Below are positions 1 through 9,947 of a stretch of DNA of 64,000 nucleotides, piece by piece. The position numbers were made by a program, and so were the translations under genes. Source of the stretch: Helichrysum umbraculigerum (taxonomy: Eukaryota; Streptophyta; Magnoliopsida; Asterales; Asteraceae); NCBI GenBank assembly GCA_949592205.1, contig CATIUR010000001.1, forward strand, positions 41,681,001 to 41,745,000. The letters are read 5' to 3'. How positions within the stretch are numbered: the first letter of the stretch is position 1; every line of letters begins with the position of its first letter. The notes beneath the pieces were generated by a model. It was not told where the DNA came from. It searched no databases and worked only from the letters and a program-made list of their open reading frames with translations.

Positions 1-1074
1 CTTCGACTTGCGAGTCCGCTTCAAATCTCGCGAATCGAATGTAAAGTATAAAGGTGGTCAAACGAGTCAGACCAACCCACCGAACCCACATACTTCGCGA
101 GTTCAGTAAAGCTTGCGAATCCGTCAACAAGGCGAAACGAGGCGATTTATTGTTTTCGTTTGATTTCGATTCTTAGATTACGGGAACGAGTTATTCAATC
201 CGAGGACTTTATACACCTTCATATTGCGAACATTTTGAGGTATAAACCAACGGATTTCACCGTGTAAATAACAAGAAATCGAAGTTTTTATAAAACTTAG
301 GGTTTCGGGTTAAAAACTAAACGATTTGCGTCGATTACGATGTTATTGGACATAAATCCTTGTGGTTTATGTTAAATGGATGTTAATAAACGTAAATCAA
401 TTGATAGATCATGTTAAATTCAACAGATTAATCGATTTTAATTAAAAATTATCAACGGCTGTTCATCGAACGAGTTGAGATTTTACCTCGACTCCCTGAT
501 TGAATGAAACGAGTTGACATTGTGAATCAACTCGCAGCGAGTTGACTAGCGAATCCATGAGATTAGCGAGTTCACTTCAATAGCTGCTTTATAAGTTTAG
601 CGAGTTCATAAGCAAAACGAGTTGACCTCACCTCGTTAGGCCAGTTTATGCGAGTCCAGTACTTAGAAAAATTTTATTTTTTAAAGTAGTGATATAAATG
701 TTAAGACTTTTTAAGTAATAACTTTTATGAAATGGATTTGTGTTAATTCTTATATGATTATATCGAAAGTCTACTAATTTAAGAAGAAAATTAGTGGCGT
801 GTCCTAATTTCACATTAGCGGTATAATTTTTAACGTTAACGACTTGAGATTTTTATTAAAATAACAAGTACCTAACGTAATTTAAATTAGACTTAAGACT
901 TTTTAGTTATAAGTAAAATTTTTATATACGACTTGAGATTATTTTTGTATCAAGTTATATATAATTACAATTTTAAACTAAGATGTTTGATGAATCTCGA
1001 TTCATAATACATAATAGTTTAAATATTTTTTATCGTGCATTAAATTATATCTGTTGTTTGTATTTATTACAGAT
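1..1074 (+). promoter_or_regulatory. Motif-rich spacer upstream of the element A accessory gene
   Basis: No open frame of note. Positions 1-130 and 470-660 are crowded with copies of GCGAGT, CGAGTT or GCGAAT and their complements (for example near 11, 62, 101, 115, 525, 536, 575, 602 and 651). The same motif is dense in the LTR at 5494-5635. The stretch 660-1074 is AT-rich and ends in TTTATTACAG just before the ATG at 1075, which looks like the 3' end of a leader intron. By analogy with the spacer of element B, I infer that this is an internal promoter plus 5' leader; no transcription start can be assigned. Confidence 0.5.
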
Positions 1075-2130
1075 ATGGCTAGAGCATTTGATAAGGGTCA
1101 CAACATCCTGGTTGATCTGAACCTTGAGGCCAAACGGGCTGACAGGGTTGCTGATATATTACGTTTTCTAGCACGATCAAGGATTAGATATGCCATTACG
1201 GCCAATCCTCCTATCTCACAGACTATACTGAACGATTTCTGGACGGATATTGTTTATGACGAATCTGTCACTCCGCCAGAGATTCGAGCTACAGTTGGTG
1301 GACAACCTGTTACCTTTTCAGCTGGTAATCTTCGTGAGATTTTGCAGCTAGGTACGGTAGAACAGGAGAACGGGGATATTGAGTATCCTATGGACTTTAT
1401 TGAGGGTGCTATTGGACGTATGGGATATACAGGAGACAGGCGTGGACGTCAGTTCCAGAAGCCTCTGGTCATTGGTCAGTGGAGGTTTCTTTGGCACGTG
1501 ATGAATATAGTCTTCGCAGCAAAGAAAGGTGGCTTTGATGAGTTGAGCCCTGCGATTCTATCGGCTGTACTGTCACTGGTTTACAATAAACCATACAGTT
1601 TTTGTGATTACATTTTTGGAGAGATAGCTAGACAGATATCGGGTTCTGTTAGATCTAGATTTATGATCTACCCGAGGTTTTGTATGCTTATCATACGTGC
1701 GCGTCTACCGAACTTGGTTATTCCTGAGCCGTTTTTATCGGTGAATACCATTGATCAACGTGGTTATAATGCCATGTTTATGCAGACGATTAGGAAGGAA
1801 GGAGTGGTGAAACCGGAAATTAGACCACTTTTTGGATATATTGTTGATCCGAACTACGTTGCACCGCCAAATCATGGGTGGTTGGACGTAGCTCCTGCTG
1901 CTGTTGTTGCTCCTGCTGTTGCTGATGTTGTACCTGCACCTGTAGCTGAGGAAGCTCAACCTGAAGATCCACAAGGGCTCCTTGAGGATGTTCTTATTCA
2001 GGCTGGTCAGGTGGATCAGCAGGTGAATCAAGAGGTTGCTGCACAGGTTGTGCAAGAAGTTTTGGAGCAGAATGATGATGAGACAAATCCTTTGCTTCAA
2101 GACATTGAGAGTTACTTGGCACCACCTGAG
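1075..2130 (+). CDS. Accessory protein of element A, exon 1 (N-terminal domain)
   Basis: Open frame of about 352 codons starting at the ATG at 1075; an ATG at 1054 is also in frame but lies in the apparent leader intron ending at 1072. Residues of about 35-230 align by eye with the element B protein at 9948: RYAIT..PP versus TYALT..AP, then NDFW versus QEFW, REILQL versus RELLQF, MGYTG versus MGYEG, and FMIYPRF versus FIMYPRF. The tail is rich in Ala, Val, Pro and acidic residues. A donor GAG/GTAATC ends the exon at 2130 in phase 0. The position after pol is that of the env-like ORF of SIRE elements, but no signal peptide or membrane segment is visible. The function is unknown. Confidence 0.7.
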
Positions 2131-2290
2131 GTAATCTGTTACTTATGTAATAATATAGATGCTTAGTTGATAGATTGTTTTTATTGATCATAGATGCATA
2201 ATATTATTATATAATGATTCTGATATTAGATATTTAGTAAATTGGATATTATTTCTGATTTTAAAAATATAAATATCATTATACGAACAG

Positions 2291-2804
2291 GAAGCTGAAG
2301 CTGAGGCTGCACATCCAGAAGTTATATTACTTGAGGATGAGCAGATACAGCTTGATAGATCAGTTGTTGTACCAACTGAGGTATTATATCTGATTAATCT
2401 TAAATATATAGAACTTGTATGATAGAGCTTACGCTAATCATAAATGTTTAATATATTTAAAATTTAGGATCCTGTTAGATCATCTAGAGGTCGTGATGGT
2501 GAGACGGCTTCAGATGAAGATTCTGATAATACACCTTCTCCTCCTCCATCTGCTTCTGAAAAGAAGAGGAAGGGTAAGAGTATTCTGGAGGAAGGTACTG
2601 AGGAAGTTGAGATTCCTTTGATGAAGCGTCCGAGAACGCTTACTATTCGAGAAGGTTAGTATTAATTAAAGTTAAATAATCTTAACTTGTTGTTTATCAG
2701 GAGTTGAACTGAGACAGTTAATTCTGTATACAGTTTCTCAGGATACACCACAGGTAGAGATGGTTGCACCGGTGGTTACGGAATCGATGTCTTTACCGCT
2801 TCAA
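2291..2804 (+). CDS. Accessory protein of element A, exons 2-4 (linker with basic patch)
   Basis: Three short coding blocks keep one reading frame when the intervening AT-rich GT-AG segments are left out: 2291-2380 (phase 0 at both ends), 2468-2654 (ends phase 1) and 2734-2804 (ends phase 0). The acceptor at 2733 is preferred over the one at 2700, which would give a 46-nt intron, short for a plant. The encoded stretch is low complexity: an acidic Glu/Ala segment, a Ser/Pro run, then EKKRKGKS, a possible nuclear localisation signal. Intron lengths would be 160, 87, 79 and 105 nt. No transcript evidence is available here, so the splice model rests on phase, splice signals and base composition. 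Confidence 0.55.
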
Positions 2805-2909
2805 GTATGAGATATAAATTCTATAACTATGAGTGTTATGCAATTAATTAGAGTTTGAGACAGAGTAATCTGTAACAATAACTGATTTTAATTGTGTTTA
2901 ACTTTACAG

Positions 2910-3549
2910 CATGAGGTTGCTGATTTAGTTCGTGGAGCTAATTTTCCGACGAACAAAACAGCTAGATTTGCGACAAGTTTGCTTACGCAAGCTTTGTCTC
3001 AACCTCATACACCGCTTACCAGAGACTGGCATATTGAGTCTCTTACACCGCCTGGACCCAGAACGATACCTGTTACTCCAACGACTGATGCTGAAAGGAT
3101 TACATCCTTAGAGTCGAGGGTAAAGGATTTGGAGAAGCTTACTTCTCAGATTCCAGAGCTGGTGTCGAGCAATCTTCTTCTTTCACAACAGATACTCAAG
3201 CAGAGTGAATCGTACAATCTGTTGATGAAGACTCATGAGACGTTACTTGCGGACTTCACTGTACAGAGACTGAAGTTATCTTCTTTAGAGAGTCTGGTCT
3301 TGAGATCGCATTCAGGACAGCCTGCTCAGGGGGAGATATTGGTATATCTGGAGTCTTGCAGAGAGAATGAGTTGAAGAGAAAGAGAGATCAAGACAAGGA
3401 CGATGATCCCAATGCACCGAGTGGTGAGCAGACTGGTCCTTCAAAGACTAGTGAGCAAGCTACTATTCAGGGGGAGTCTGGTGCTGGTGCTAGTGGTTCT
3501 GGAGTGGGTACAAGTGCAGATAAGACTGTATCGGGTGATACTGAAGCTG
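2910..3549 (+). CDS. Accessory protein of element A, exon 5 (coiled coil)
   Basis: Opens after the acceptor TTTACAG at 2909 and encodes about 213 residues. The middle is a heptad-like Leu/Ile-rich helix (from DAERITSLESRV to LSSLESLVLR), probably a coiled coil, followed by a charged KRKRDQDKDDD patch and a Gly/Ser/Thr-rich tail. The frame itself stops at TAG 3561-3563, but a strong donor G/GTAAG at 3550 lies just before that stop and joins in phase to the exon at 4214. Retaining that intron would give a protein ending at 3563, so both a short and a long form are possible. Element B has a coiled coil in the same relative place. Confidence 0.55.
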
Positions 3550-4213
3550 GTAAGATAGCTTAGTATTATCTTAGTACTGTAATATTTGTAATAGTTTGTA
3601 GTGAACAAGTGTAAACTTAATTATTGTGTAAATATATTTGGCTTAGGGTTATTATTATTTTAAGTAAAATATGTTTGGTAATTTAAGTTTATAAAATTAT
3701 GTTAAGATAAAATAGTGATCGAAAGACTTCTGACTTATTGAGTAGTCGAGCGGCGTGTTCCGATTAATTTCGGCGGTCATAATTTTATAATAACATATGC
3801 ATTTTAGATTTGATTATAGACTTAAGACCGTAAGGTTTATAAGTAATTAACAAGTTAAAAATGTATTCGTATTAACTAGACAAATGATATATAATTTAAA
3901 GGTTAAATTGATAATGAATGAGATCAATTAACACTTGGAAATTATATAAGGTAATTAATAGTAAATTTAAATGTTTGGTGATTATTCACAATGCATTAGA
4001 ATTTAAAATTAATTAATATTTGTTAAGTAGACTTAAGAGATTTTAGATTGATTCAGGGTAATCAATAAAAGATTTTATAAGTTATATTTATATTGCGTTT
4101 ATATGTTAGGTTAAAATATACAAAAGAATTAATAAAGAAATTCTTAGATTGGTTCAGGGAAATCAATAAAGAATTTGAATTATTAATATATTTGTATTTA
4201 TGTTTTTCTCTAG
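3550..4213 (+). other. Probable intron 5 of the element A accessory gene
   Basis: AT-rich segment of 664 nt with a GTAAGATAGC donor at 3550 and a TTTTTCTCTAG acceptor ending at 4213. It contains no convincing coding sequence; the apparent ATG at 4093 and the 40 codons after it are lysine-rich, unlike the acidic protein that follows, and are better read as intron. The alternative is an untranslated gap between two separate ORFs. Confidence 0.5.
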
Positions 4214-5262
4214 GAATGGAAATGCTTAATCTATCAGATTCGGAAGATGATATTCTGGATGAGATAGATGAAGAGATTGATTATGATATTGAAGAAGGAG
4301 AGTTCAAACTTCCTGAAGATTGGACTGCAGTATTTGAATCAGTGATAGATGAAGGTGTTGATCTGGATGCAAATGTAGATGAACATGTTGTGAATCCATC
4401 AACGACTGAATTTGTTTTTGTAAATGAACAAGGAGAATCAGTTATTGATTTAGAAGCTTTTGAGAATGCTTCTGAAGATTCAGATACTGAAGTTGAAGAA
4501 ATAGAGGACAAATACAAACATATGGTTGGTAATCCTATGTTTATCCAAGAAATGCTGAAAAAGAAAAAGGAAAATAAGCAACGCATTTTGAAAGAAGTTG
4601 ATATTACTGGAAAGCGTGTACTTAAAACTGGCATTATTGGATGGTATTATGACTCTGACCTGAAGCTCTTCGCGATCAAAAGGTTTGACGGGGTTCAATA
4701 TTTTGAGAAGAAGCTTACCGTGTTTAGTTCATTGCCTCGATATGAGATTCGAGACTTGGCTAGATTAGATATGAAAAATCCAAGTGATGATGATTATGCT
4801 AAGTATGTTGAGCGTATCATTAGGACTGAAGGATTATCTATGAAGTTTTCGAAGATTAAGCCAAGGAAAGGAAAAATGATAAAGCTAAACGAACTTAGTC
4901 AGAGAACTGGAAGAAGAAGAAGGAAGAAGGTTTATCCAGCGGTCAAATGCATTAAGCAAATACCAATGAAGACTATGCCTCAGAATATTTTGGGAAAATT
5001 GAAATATTGGGGGGTAGATGCTGGAACAGGAGAAGCCTTTATGATTGAAGCTGATGATGATTATCCTAATGGCGAAAAAGAAATTCTTCGTGTATATGAT
5101 CACAGACATTTGATGAATTTATCAAAGGAAGATTTGATTATGTTATACAAGAACAAGATCATATCTACTGTTGGTTGGGGTGATTTAGCACGAGATTATC
5201 ATAGGATGGTTAAAACATGCATCAAGCTTAAAATTTTTGCAGGAAGTAAGATTTACAAATGA
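4214..5262 (+). CDS. Accessory protein of element A, exon 6 (acidic region and C-terminal domain)
   Basis: About 349 codons from the acceptor at 4213 to TGA at 5260-5262. The first 130 residues are strongly acidic (DSEDDILDEIDEEIDYDIEEGE). A Lys-rich helix follows (EMLKKKKENKQR), then a compact domain containing IKRFDGVQYFE and RYEIRDLARLDM. This pattern aligns with IVREDGNEQYLA and NRLDILDLFEL in the element B protein, so both elements share a C-terminal domain. A basic RTGRRRRKK patch lies near the middle. The ORF ends 43 bp before the polypurine tract, which fixes this as the last gene of the element. Its biochemical role is unknown. Confidence 0.65.
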
Positions 5263-5305
5263 AGACCAAAGACAGCGTGAAGATAAAGACGCTAGAGCTA
5301 TTGTC

Positions 5306-5316
5306 AAGGGGGAGTC
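5306..5316 (+). promoter_or_regulatory. Polypurine tract of element A
   Basis: AAGGGGGAG followed by TGTTGAGAC. The same arrangement (AGGGGGA then TGTTGAGAC) recurs at 13855-13870 in element B. This is the expected plus-strand primer site immediately before a 3' LTR. Confidence 0.7.
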
Positions 5317-5847
5317 TGTTGAGACATAGATTGTGACAACAGATCTAGCTTGATATAGGACTAGTGTAATTATTATTACGTTTGTATATTGGTTTAGATT
5401 TGTAAATAAATATTTGTTTTGTTAGTAATATTCGTTAAACATATTATTGTGTTAAGTTAGACGAATTATTAAATACGAAATAAATACATTCTGTGCGAGT
5501 CGAGTTCTCAGGTCGCGAGATTAACGAGCCGAGATGAGAACTGAATTCGTGGAAGTCTGGCGAGCCGAGTTCCGAGTTGGGCTTGGGCTGCGAGTTGGAC
5601 CGAACTCGCAGGCCCTTGCGAGTCGAGACGAGCTGGACATATATAATGTTTTTCAATCGGTGAAAAACATAACTTTTGCATTCTGATTTCAATTGCTGCG
5701 AATTCAACAAACCAGAGAAAAACATAACCTAAGGCTAGGCTTTGACGATTCGTTGTTTAAAGCTAAGTCTAGTTAAAACGCAATACGAACATATTCGTTG
5801 TTAGTAAAATAACACCGTATTGAGGGATTCCGCACCTTAATACTACA
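5317..5847 (+). repeat. 3' LTR of element A
   Basis: Begins TGTTGAGACATAG after the polypurine tract. It carries a motif cluster at 5494-5635 and a TATA-like TATATAA at 5640-5646; TATTGAGGGATTCCGC near the end resembles the TATTCCGC near the end of the element B LTR. The end near 5847 is inferred from the opening of B's pol frame; no second copy lies in the window to fix it. Confidence 0.6.
5494..5646 (+). promoter_or_regulatory. GCGAGT motif cluster and TATA box in LTR A
   Basis: About ten GCGAGT, CGAGCC, CGAGTT or complementary ACTCGC cores are packed into 140 bp directly upstream of TATATAA at 5640. This has the layout of a U3 enhancer plus core promoter. The same cores are found in the spacer at 1-660. 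Confidence 0.55.
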
Positions 5848-8800
5848 GATAACGAAGTTATTGATCCTAAAACTAGGGGACTTACAGGCAGCAATCCTAA
5901 AGGAGGAAAGATCACAGGAAAAGGTAAAGTAAAAAGCAGTAAGCTCACTTTCAATGATGTGTATTATGTTGAGCAATTGAGATATAATTTGCTTAGTGTG
6001 AGTCAAATCACAGATAAGCAAAATCCTGTTTATTTCACTGACACAGAATGCCTTATACTTTCTGAAAAACTCAAAATACCTGAAGATAAAATTTTAATGA
6101 GAGTTCCAAGAAAGGATAATGTATACTGTAGTGATTTAAACAAGATGGAATCTCAAAATGTTAACTGTCTTATTTCTAAAGCTACTGTTTCTGAATCTGA
6201 ACTATGGCATAGGAGGATGTGTCACTTGAATTACAAGACCATGAATAAACTTGTTAGGAATAAGCTAGTGAGAGGCTTACCTGAAAAGTTATTTGAATGT
6301 AGTGACCACTGTGTAGCTTGTCTCAAAGGCAAGCAACACAAGACCTCTTATAAGACCAAGCTTGTGAATTCCAATACCACTCCCTTACACCTGTTACATA
6401 TGGACTTGTTTGGCCCTACCAATGTAGCTAGTCAAGGGAAGAAATCTTACTGTTTGGTGATAACTGATGATTATTCTAGAATGAGTTGGGTATTCTTTCT
6501 TAGGACCAAGGATGAGACAGGTGAAATACTTAGATCATTCATAACTAGGATTGAGAATTCAACTAATCAAAAGGTTAAGATCATCAGATGTGATAATGGG
6601 ACAGAATTTAAGAATCATGAGATGAATAAGTTCTATGAGGAGAAAGGTATAGAAAGACAGTTTAGTGCACCTAGGACTCCACAACAAAATGGAGTAGCTG
6701 AAAGAAGGAATAGGACACTAATTGAGGCTGCTAGAAGCATGCTAGCAGATGCTAAACTTCCAATGTCTTTTTGGGCAGAGGCAGTCAGCACTGCTTGTTA
6801 TGTTTTGAATAGGATTTTGATCATTAAACCTCATAACAAGACACCCTATGAGTTATTCTTTAAGAGAAAACCTTTGGTTAGCTTTTTAAAACCATTTGGA
6901 TGTCCTTGTACTGTCTTAAATACCAGGGATCACCTTGGTAAGTTTCAGAGTAAGGTAGATGAGGCTGTATTTGTTGGATACTCTATTCAAAGCAAGGCTT
7001 ATAGAGTATTTAATAAAAGGACTAGGATCATAGATGAGACCATGGATGTGACCTTTAATGAAAATACATCAAATGTAGAAGGAAAAGGTTCAGAAGTATT
7101 GTTTGATATTGATGCACTAACCCATACTTTTAGATATCCAGATTTGTCTACTAGTGCAGGTACAGATGCAGGTAATGATGCAGGTGAAGATGGGCCTTCA
7201 AGCTCAAGTCAGACTAAAAAGGATGACTTGAAGTATGTATTGTTTCCTATTTGGTCTCCAGATCCTCCAAAAGCATTCCAATCAGAGCAACAAGAGGAAG
7301 ATGGACCTTCAGATGATACAAGTGGGTCAACTGACAAAAATGGTTCAAACAAGGATGAAGATGGTACAACTCAAACAGATCATCAACCAGTTACTTCAAA
7401 GGGTTCTCATACAGATTCAGAGCATGATTCAGAAGGAGAGCATGAATCTCCAAAGTATTTTGAACAAAGTCCTCCATTTCAAGTTTTGGAAAGGACTTCT
7501 TTGTCAGATTCTGAAGCAACTCCAAAGCCTTCAAAAGAAAGAGAGGAAAGAGATTCTTTTTCAGAATCAGAGATGGATAATCTTTTGGGTCCTAATTTGG
7601 AAAGAGAACTACTTGATACATCCACATCTAAGTATCTGGTTCACAAAGATCACTCCTTGGATTTGGTCATTGGTGATATTAGCTCTCCTGTTCAGACTAG
7701 ACATCAAACCAAGGTAAGAGAAGAAGATTTACATACTTCACTATATGTTTGTTTTCTTTCTCAGATGGAACCAAAGAAGGCAGTGGAAGCTCTCAAAGAT
7801 CCAAGTTGGATAGAGTCAATGCAAGAAGAATTGTTGCAGTTCAAACTGCAAGATGTATGGGATTTGGTTGATCTACCAAAAGGAAAGAAAGCTATAGGCA
7901 CAAGGTGGATCTTCAAGAACAAAATAGAAGAAAGAGGAATAGTGATAAAGAATAAAGCAAGGTTGGTAGCACAGGGGTACACACAGGAAGAAGGCATTGA
8001 TTATGATGATGTCTTTGCTCCTGTTGCTAGAATAGAAGCTATTAGGTTATTTTTAGCTTATGCATCTTATCAAGATTTCAAAGTTTATCAAATGGATGTG
8101 AAGAGTGCTTTTCTTCATGGTCTAATTGATGATGAGGTGTATGTATGCCAACCACCAGGGTTTGAAGATCCAACATATCCAGATAGAGTGTGCAGATTGA
8201 AGAAAGCTTTGTATGGGTTACATCAAGCACCAAGAGCTTGGTATGATACTCTATCTGAGTATCTTCTCAAGAATGGATTCAAGAGAGGTACTATTGACAA
8301 GACTTTGTTTACCAAGAGGGTTCAGAGAGATATACTGCTGGTACAGGTTTATGTTGATGATATTATTTTTGGGTCAACTAGGGATTCATTGTGCAAAGAG
8401 TTTGAGGGTTTAATGCATAAGAAATTCAAGATGAGTTCAATGGGTGAACTCACTTTCTTCTTAGGATTGCAGGTTAAACAGAAGACAGATGGAATCTTTA
8501 TTAACCAAGGGAAGTATGTGCAGGATATTTTGAATAAATTTGGTTATAAAGATGTAAAGATAGCTAGCACTCCTATGGAAGCACACAAACATCTTAATTC
8601 TGACCCTGAGGGAGAGGAAGTAGATGTTCACTTGTACAGGTCAATGATTGGTTCTTTGATGTATTTAACTTCATCTAGACCTGATATTATGTTTGCAGTG
8701 TGTCTTTGTGCTAGGTACCAAACAAATCCAAAGCAGTCACACATGTATGCTGTGAAAAGGATCTTTAGATACTTGAAAGGTCAACCAGATTTGGGACTTT

Positions 8801-9294
8801 GGTATGCTAAAGGATCAGATTTTGAGCTTAAGGCTTTCACATATAGTGACTATGGTGGTGAGAACATGGATCGAAAATCAACTAGTGGAGGATGTCAATT
8901 TCTTGGAAATAGGCTAGTGTCATGGCAATGCAAGAAGCAGACCACAGTTTCCACTTTTACAGCAGAAGCAGAATATGTTGCAGCATCAAGTTGCTGTGCA
9001 CAGGTTCTTTGGATTCAGAATCAAATGTTGGATTATGGTTTGACTTTCATGAACACTCCTATTTATATTGATAATACCTCTGCTATTAGTATCATTCAAA
9101 ATCCAGTTAAGCATTCAAAAACCAAACACATTGAGATCAGATATCATTTTATAAGAGATTGTTATGATAAAAGATTGATTCATATTTTTAAAATTCATAC
9201 TGATAATCAACTTGCAGATCTTTTTACAAAAGCATTTGATGTAGGAAGATTTACATTTTTGATAACTAATATTGGTATGATCAATCTCACTTAG
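5848..9294 (+). CDS. pol: Copia Pol polyprotein (integrase, reverse transcriptase, RNase H), N-terminally truncated
   Basis: The frame is open from the TGA at 5821 and reads as copia protein from about 5848; the first ATG is 5959 (residue 1 below). Domains: GAG-pre-integrase zinc region from about residue 79 (ELWHRRMCHL...CVACLKGKQH); integrase core with D149 (MDLFGP), D212 (CDNGTEF) and E248 (GVAERRNR), correct D,D35E spacing; a Ser/Asp/Glu-rich linker at about 395-595; reverse transcriptase from about 614 with YVDD at 798-801; RNase H with D964, E1003 and D1038. No stop interrupts about 1110 codons, so all catalytic residues remain. Protease and Gag are absent, so the copy cannot be autonomous. 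One oddity is SDYGG where SDADWAG is usual in RNase H. Confidence 0.9.
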   Translation, partial: DNEVIDPKTRGLTGSNPKGGKITGKGKVKSSKLTFNDVYYVEQLRYNLLSVSQITDKQNPVYFTDTECLILSEKLKIPEDKILMRVPRKDNVYCSDLNKMESQNVNCLISKATVSESELWHRRMCHLNYKTMNKLVRNKLVRGLPEKLFECSDHCVACLKGKQHKTSYKTKLVNSNTTPLHLLHMDLFGPTNVASQGKKSYCLVITDDYSRMSWVFFLRTKDETGEILRSFITRIENSTNQKVKIIRCDNGTEFKNHEMNKFYEEKGIERQFSAPRTPQQNGVAERRNRTLIEAARSMLADAKLPMSFWAEAVSTACYVLNRILIIKPHNKTPYELFFKRKPLVSFLKPFGCPCTVLNTRDHLGKFQSKVDEAVFVGYSIQSKAYRVFNKRTRIIDETMDVTFNENTSNVEGKGSEVLFDIDALTHTFRYPDLSTSAGTDAGNDAGEDGPSSSSQTKKDDLKYVLFPIWSPDPPKAFQSEQQEEDGPSDDTSGSTDKNGSNKDEDGTTQTDHQPVTSKGSHTDSEHDSEGEHESPKYFEQSPPFQVLERTSLSDSEATPKPSKEREERDSFSESEMDNLLGPNLERELLDTSTSKYLVHKDHSLDLVIGDISSPVQTRHQTKVREEDLHTSLYVCFLSQMEPKKAVEALKDPSWIESMQEELLQFKLQDVWDLVDLPKGKKAIGTRWIFKNKIEERGIVIKNKARLVAQGYTQEEGIDYDDVFAPVARIEAIRLFLAYASYQDFKVYQMDVKSAFLHGLIDDEVYVCQPPGFEDPTYPDRVCRLKKALYGLHQAPRAWYDTLSEYLLKNGFKRGTIDKTLFTKRVQRDILLVQVYVDDIIFGSTRDSLCKEFEGLMHKKFKMSSMGELTFFLGLQVKQKTDGIFINQGKYVQDILNKFGYKDVKIASTPMEAHKHLNSDPEGEEVDVHLYRSMIGSLMYLTSSRPDIMFAVCLCARYQTNPKQSHMYAVKRIFRYLKGQPDLGLWYAKGSDFELKAFTYSDYGGENMDRKSTSGGCQFLGNRLVSWQCKKQTTVSTFTAEAEYVAASSCCAQVLWIQNQMLDYGLTFMNTPIYIDNTSAISIIQNPVKHSKTKHIEIRYHFIRDCYDKRLIHIFKIHTDNQLADLFTKAFDVGRFTFLITNIGMINLT

Positions 9295-9947
9295 TGTTTT
9301 GGTCTGGATTTGATACTAACAGGGACGAAGTATATTGTATGTGACAGGGTCAAGTGTTGCCACTGTTAGCTTCCTCATGATAACAGGTGCCACTGTTAGT
9401 TTACTTATGCCACTGTCAATATACTTTCAACCCCTGCTATATATGTGTAGATTAACCCCTGCTGGTTGTTTTTCTTAGTTTAATATTGCAGGACTCAGCC
9501 ACTGTCAAGAGACATCACTTGAGCTGGAGTATAATGTTTTCTTTGTTGTTTCTTATTTTGGTTAAAAAAAAAAAAAAAAAAAAAGGTTCTTTTTCTGATA
9601 AAGCTAAGTTTCTGCCCCTGTTAGTTCTAAGCTGGAGTTTCCTTGGTCGGATGCCCCTGCTAGACTATCAGCCGCTGTTAGCTTTGTTAGATGGTTAAAA
9701 AGGGTTGACTACGATTGACCAAGTGAGGTACCCCTGTTGGGCTTATTTGTAAGTTGTGCCCCTGCTGGGTATAACCAACAGTGCCACTGTTAGTTCTATT
9801 TTTAGGGCTTGGCACTGTCATCATATAAGTACTCAAATACTTCACTTTTTCAATTACGCTTTCAAAATTTTCAAAACCCTTCAATAATCGCTCTCGTTTA
9901 GATTTGTTTATTGTAAACCGCTCTTTGTTCTTTCTTCAATTTCATCA
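9295..9947 (+). promoter_or_regulatory. Motif array and putative internal promoter ahead of the B accessory gene
   Basis: Non-coding spacer with about 13 copies of a CC(A/C)CTG(T/C)T-type core, such as GCCACTGTTAG at about 9358, 9389 and 9783 and CCCCTGCTGG or CCCCTGTTAG at about 9456, 9614, 9732 and 9760. An A20-class run lies at about 9565-9585. A TATA-like TATAAGTA at 9824-9831 follows the last motif, and a pyrimidine-rich leader leads to the ATG at 9948. The same core lies upstream of the LTR TATA box (13878-14083). I infer a second promoter, built from the LTR's own sites, for the accessory gene. Confidence 0.5.

Larger units (their letters stand above)
1..5847 (+). mobile_element. SIRE-like Ty1/copia element A, 3' half
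   Basis: The segment runs from the spacer that follows pol (pol itself lies left of the window), through a large accessory gene, to a polypurine tract at 5306-5314 and an LTR that opens with TGTTGAGAC at 5317. The order matches element B just downstream, which does retain pol, so the assignment to the SIRE-like copia lineage is by architecture and by homology of the accessory protein. The right edge is set where the copia pol frame of B opens (about 5848) and is approximate. A and B are different families: their LTRs and internal motifs do not match. Confidence 0.75.

Noticed and set aside
1735..2191. Minus-strand open frames across exon 1 of the A accessory gene
   Set aside because: Shadow frames; the plus strand has homology to the B protein and consistent splice structure.
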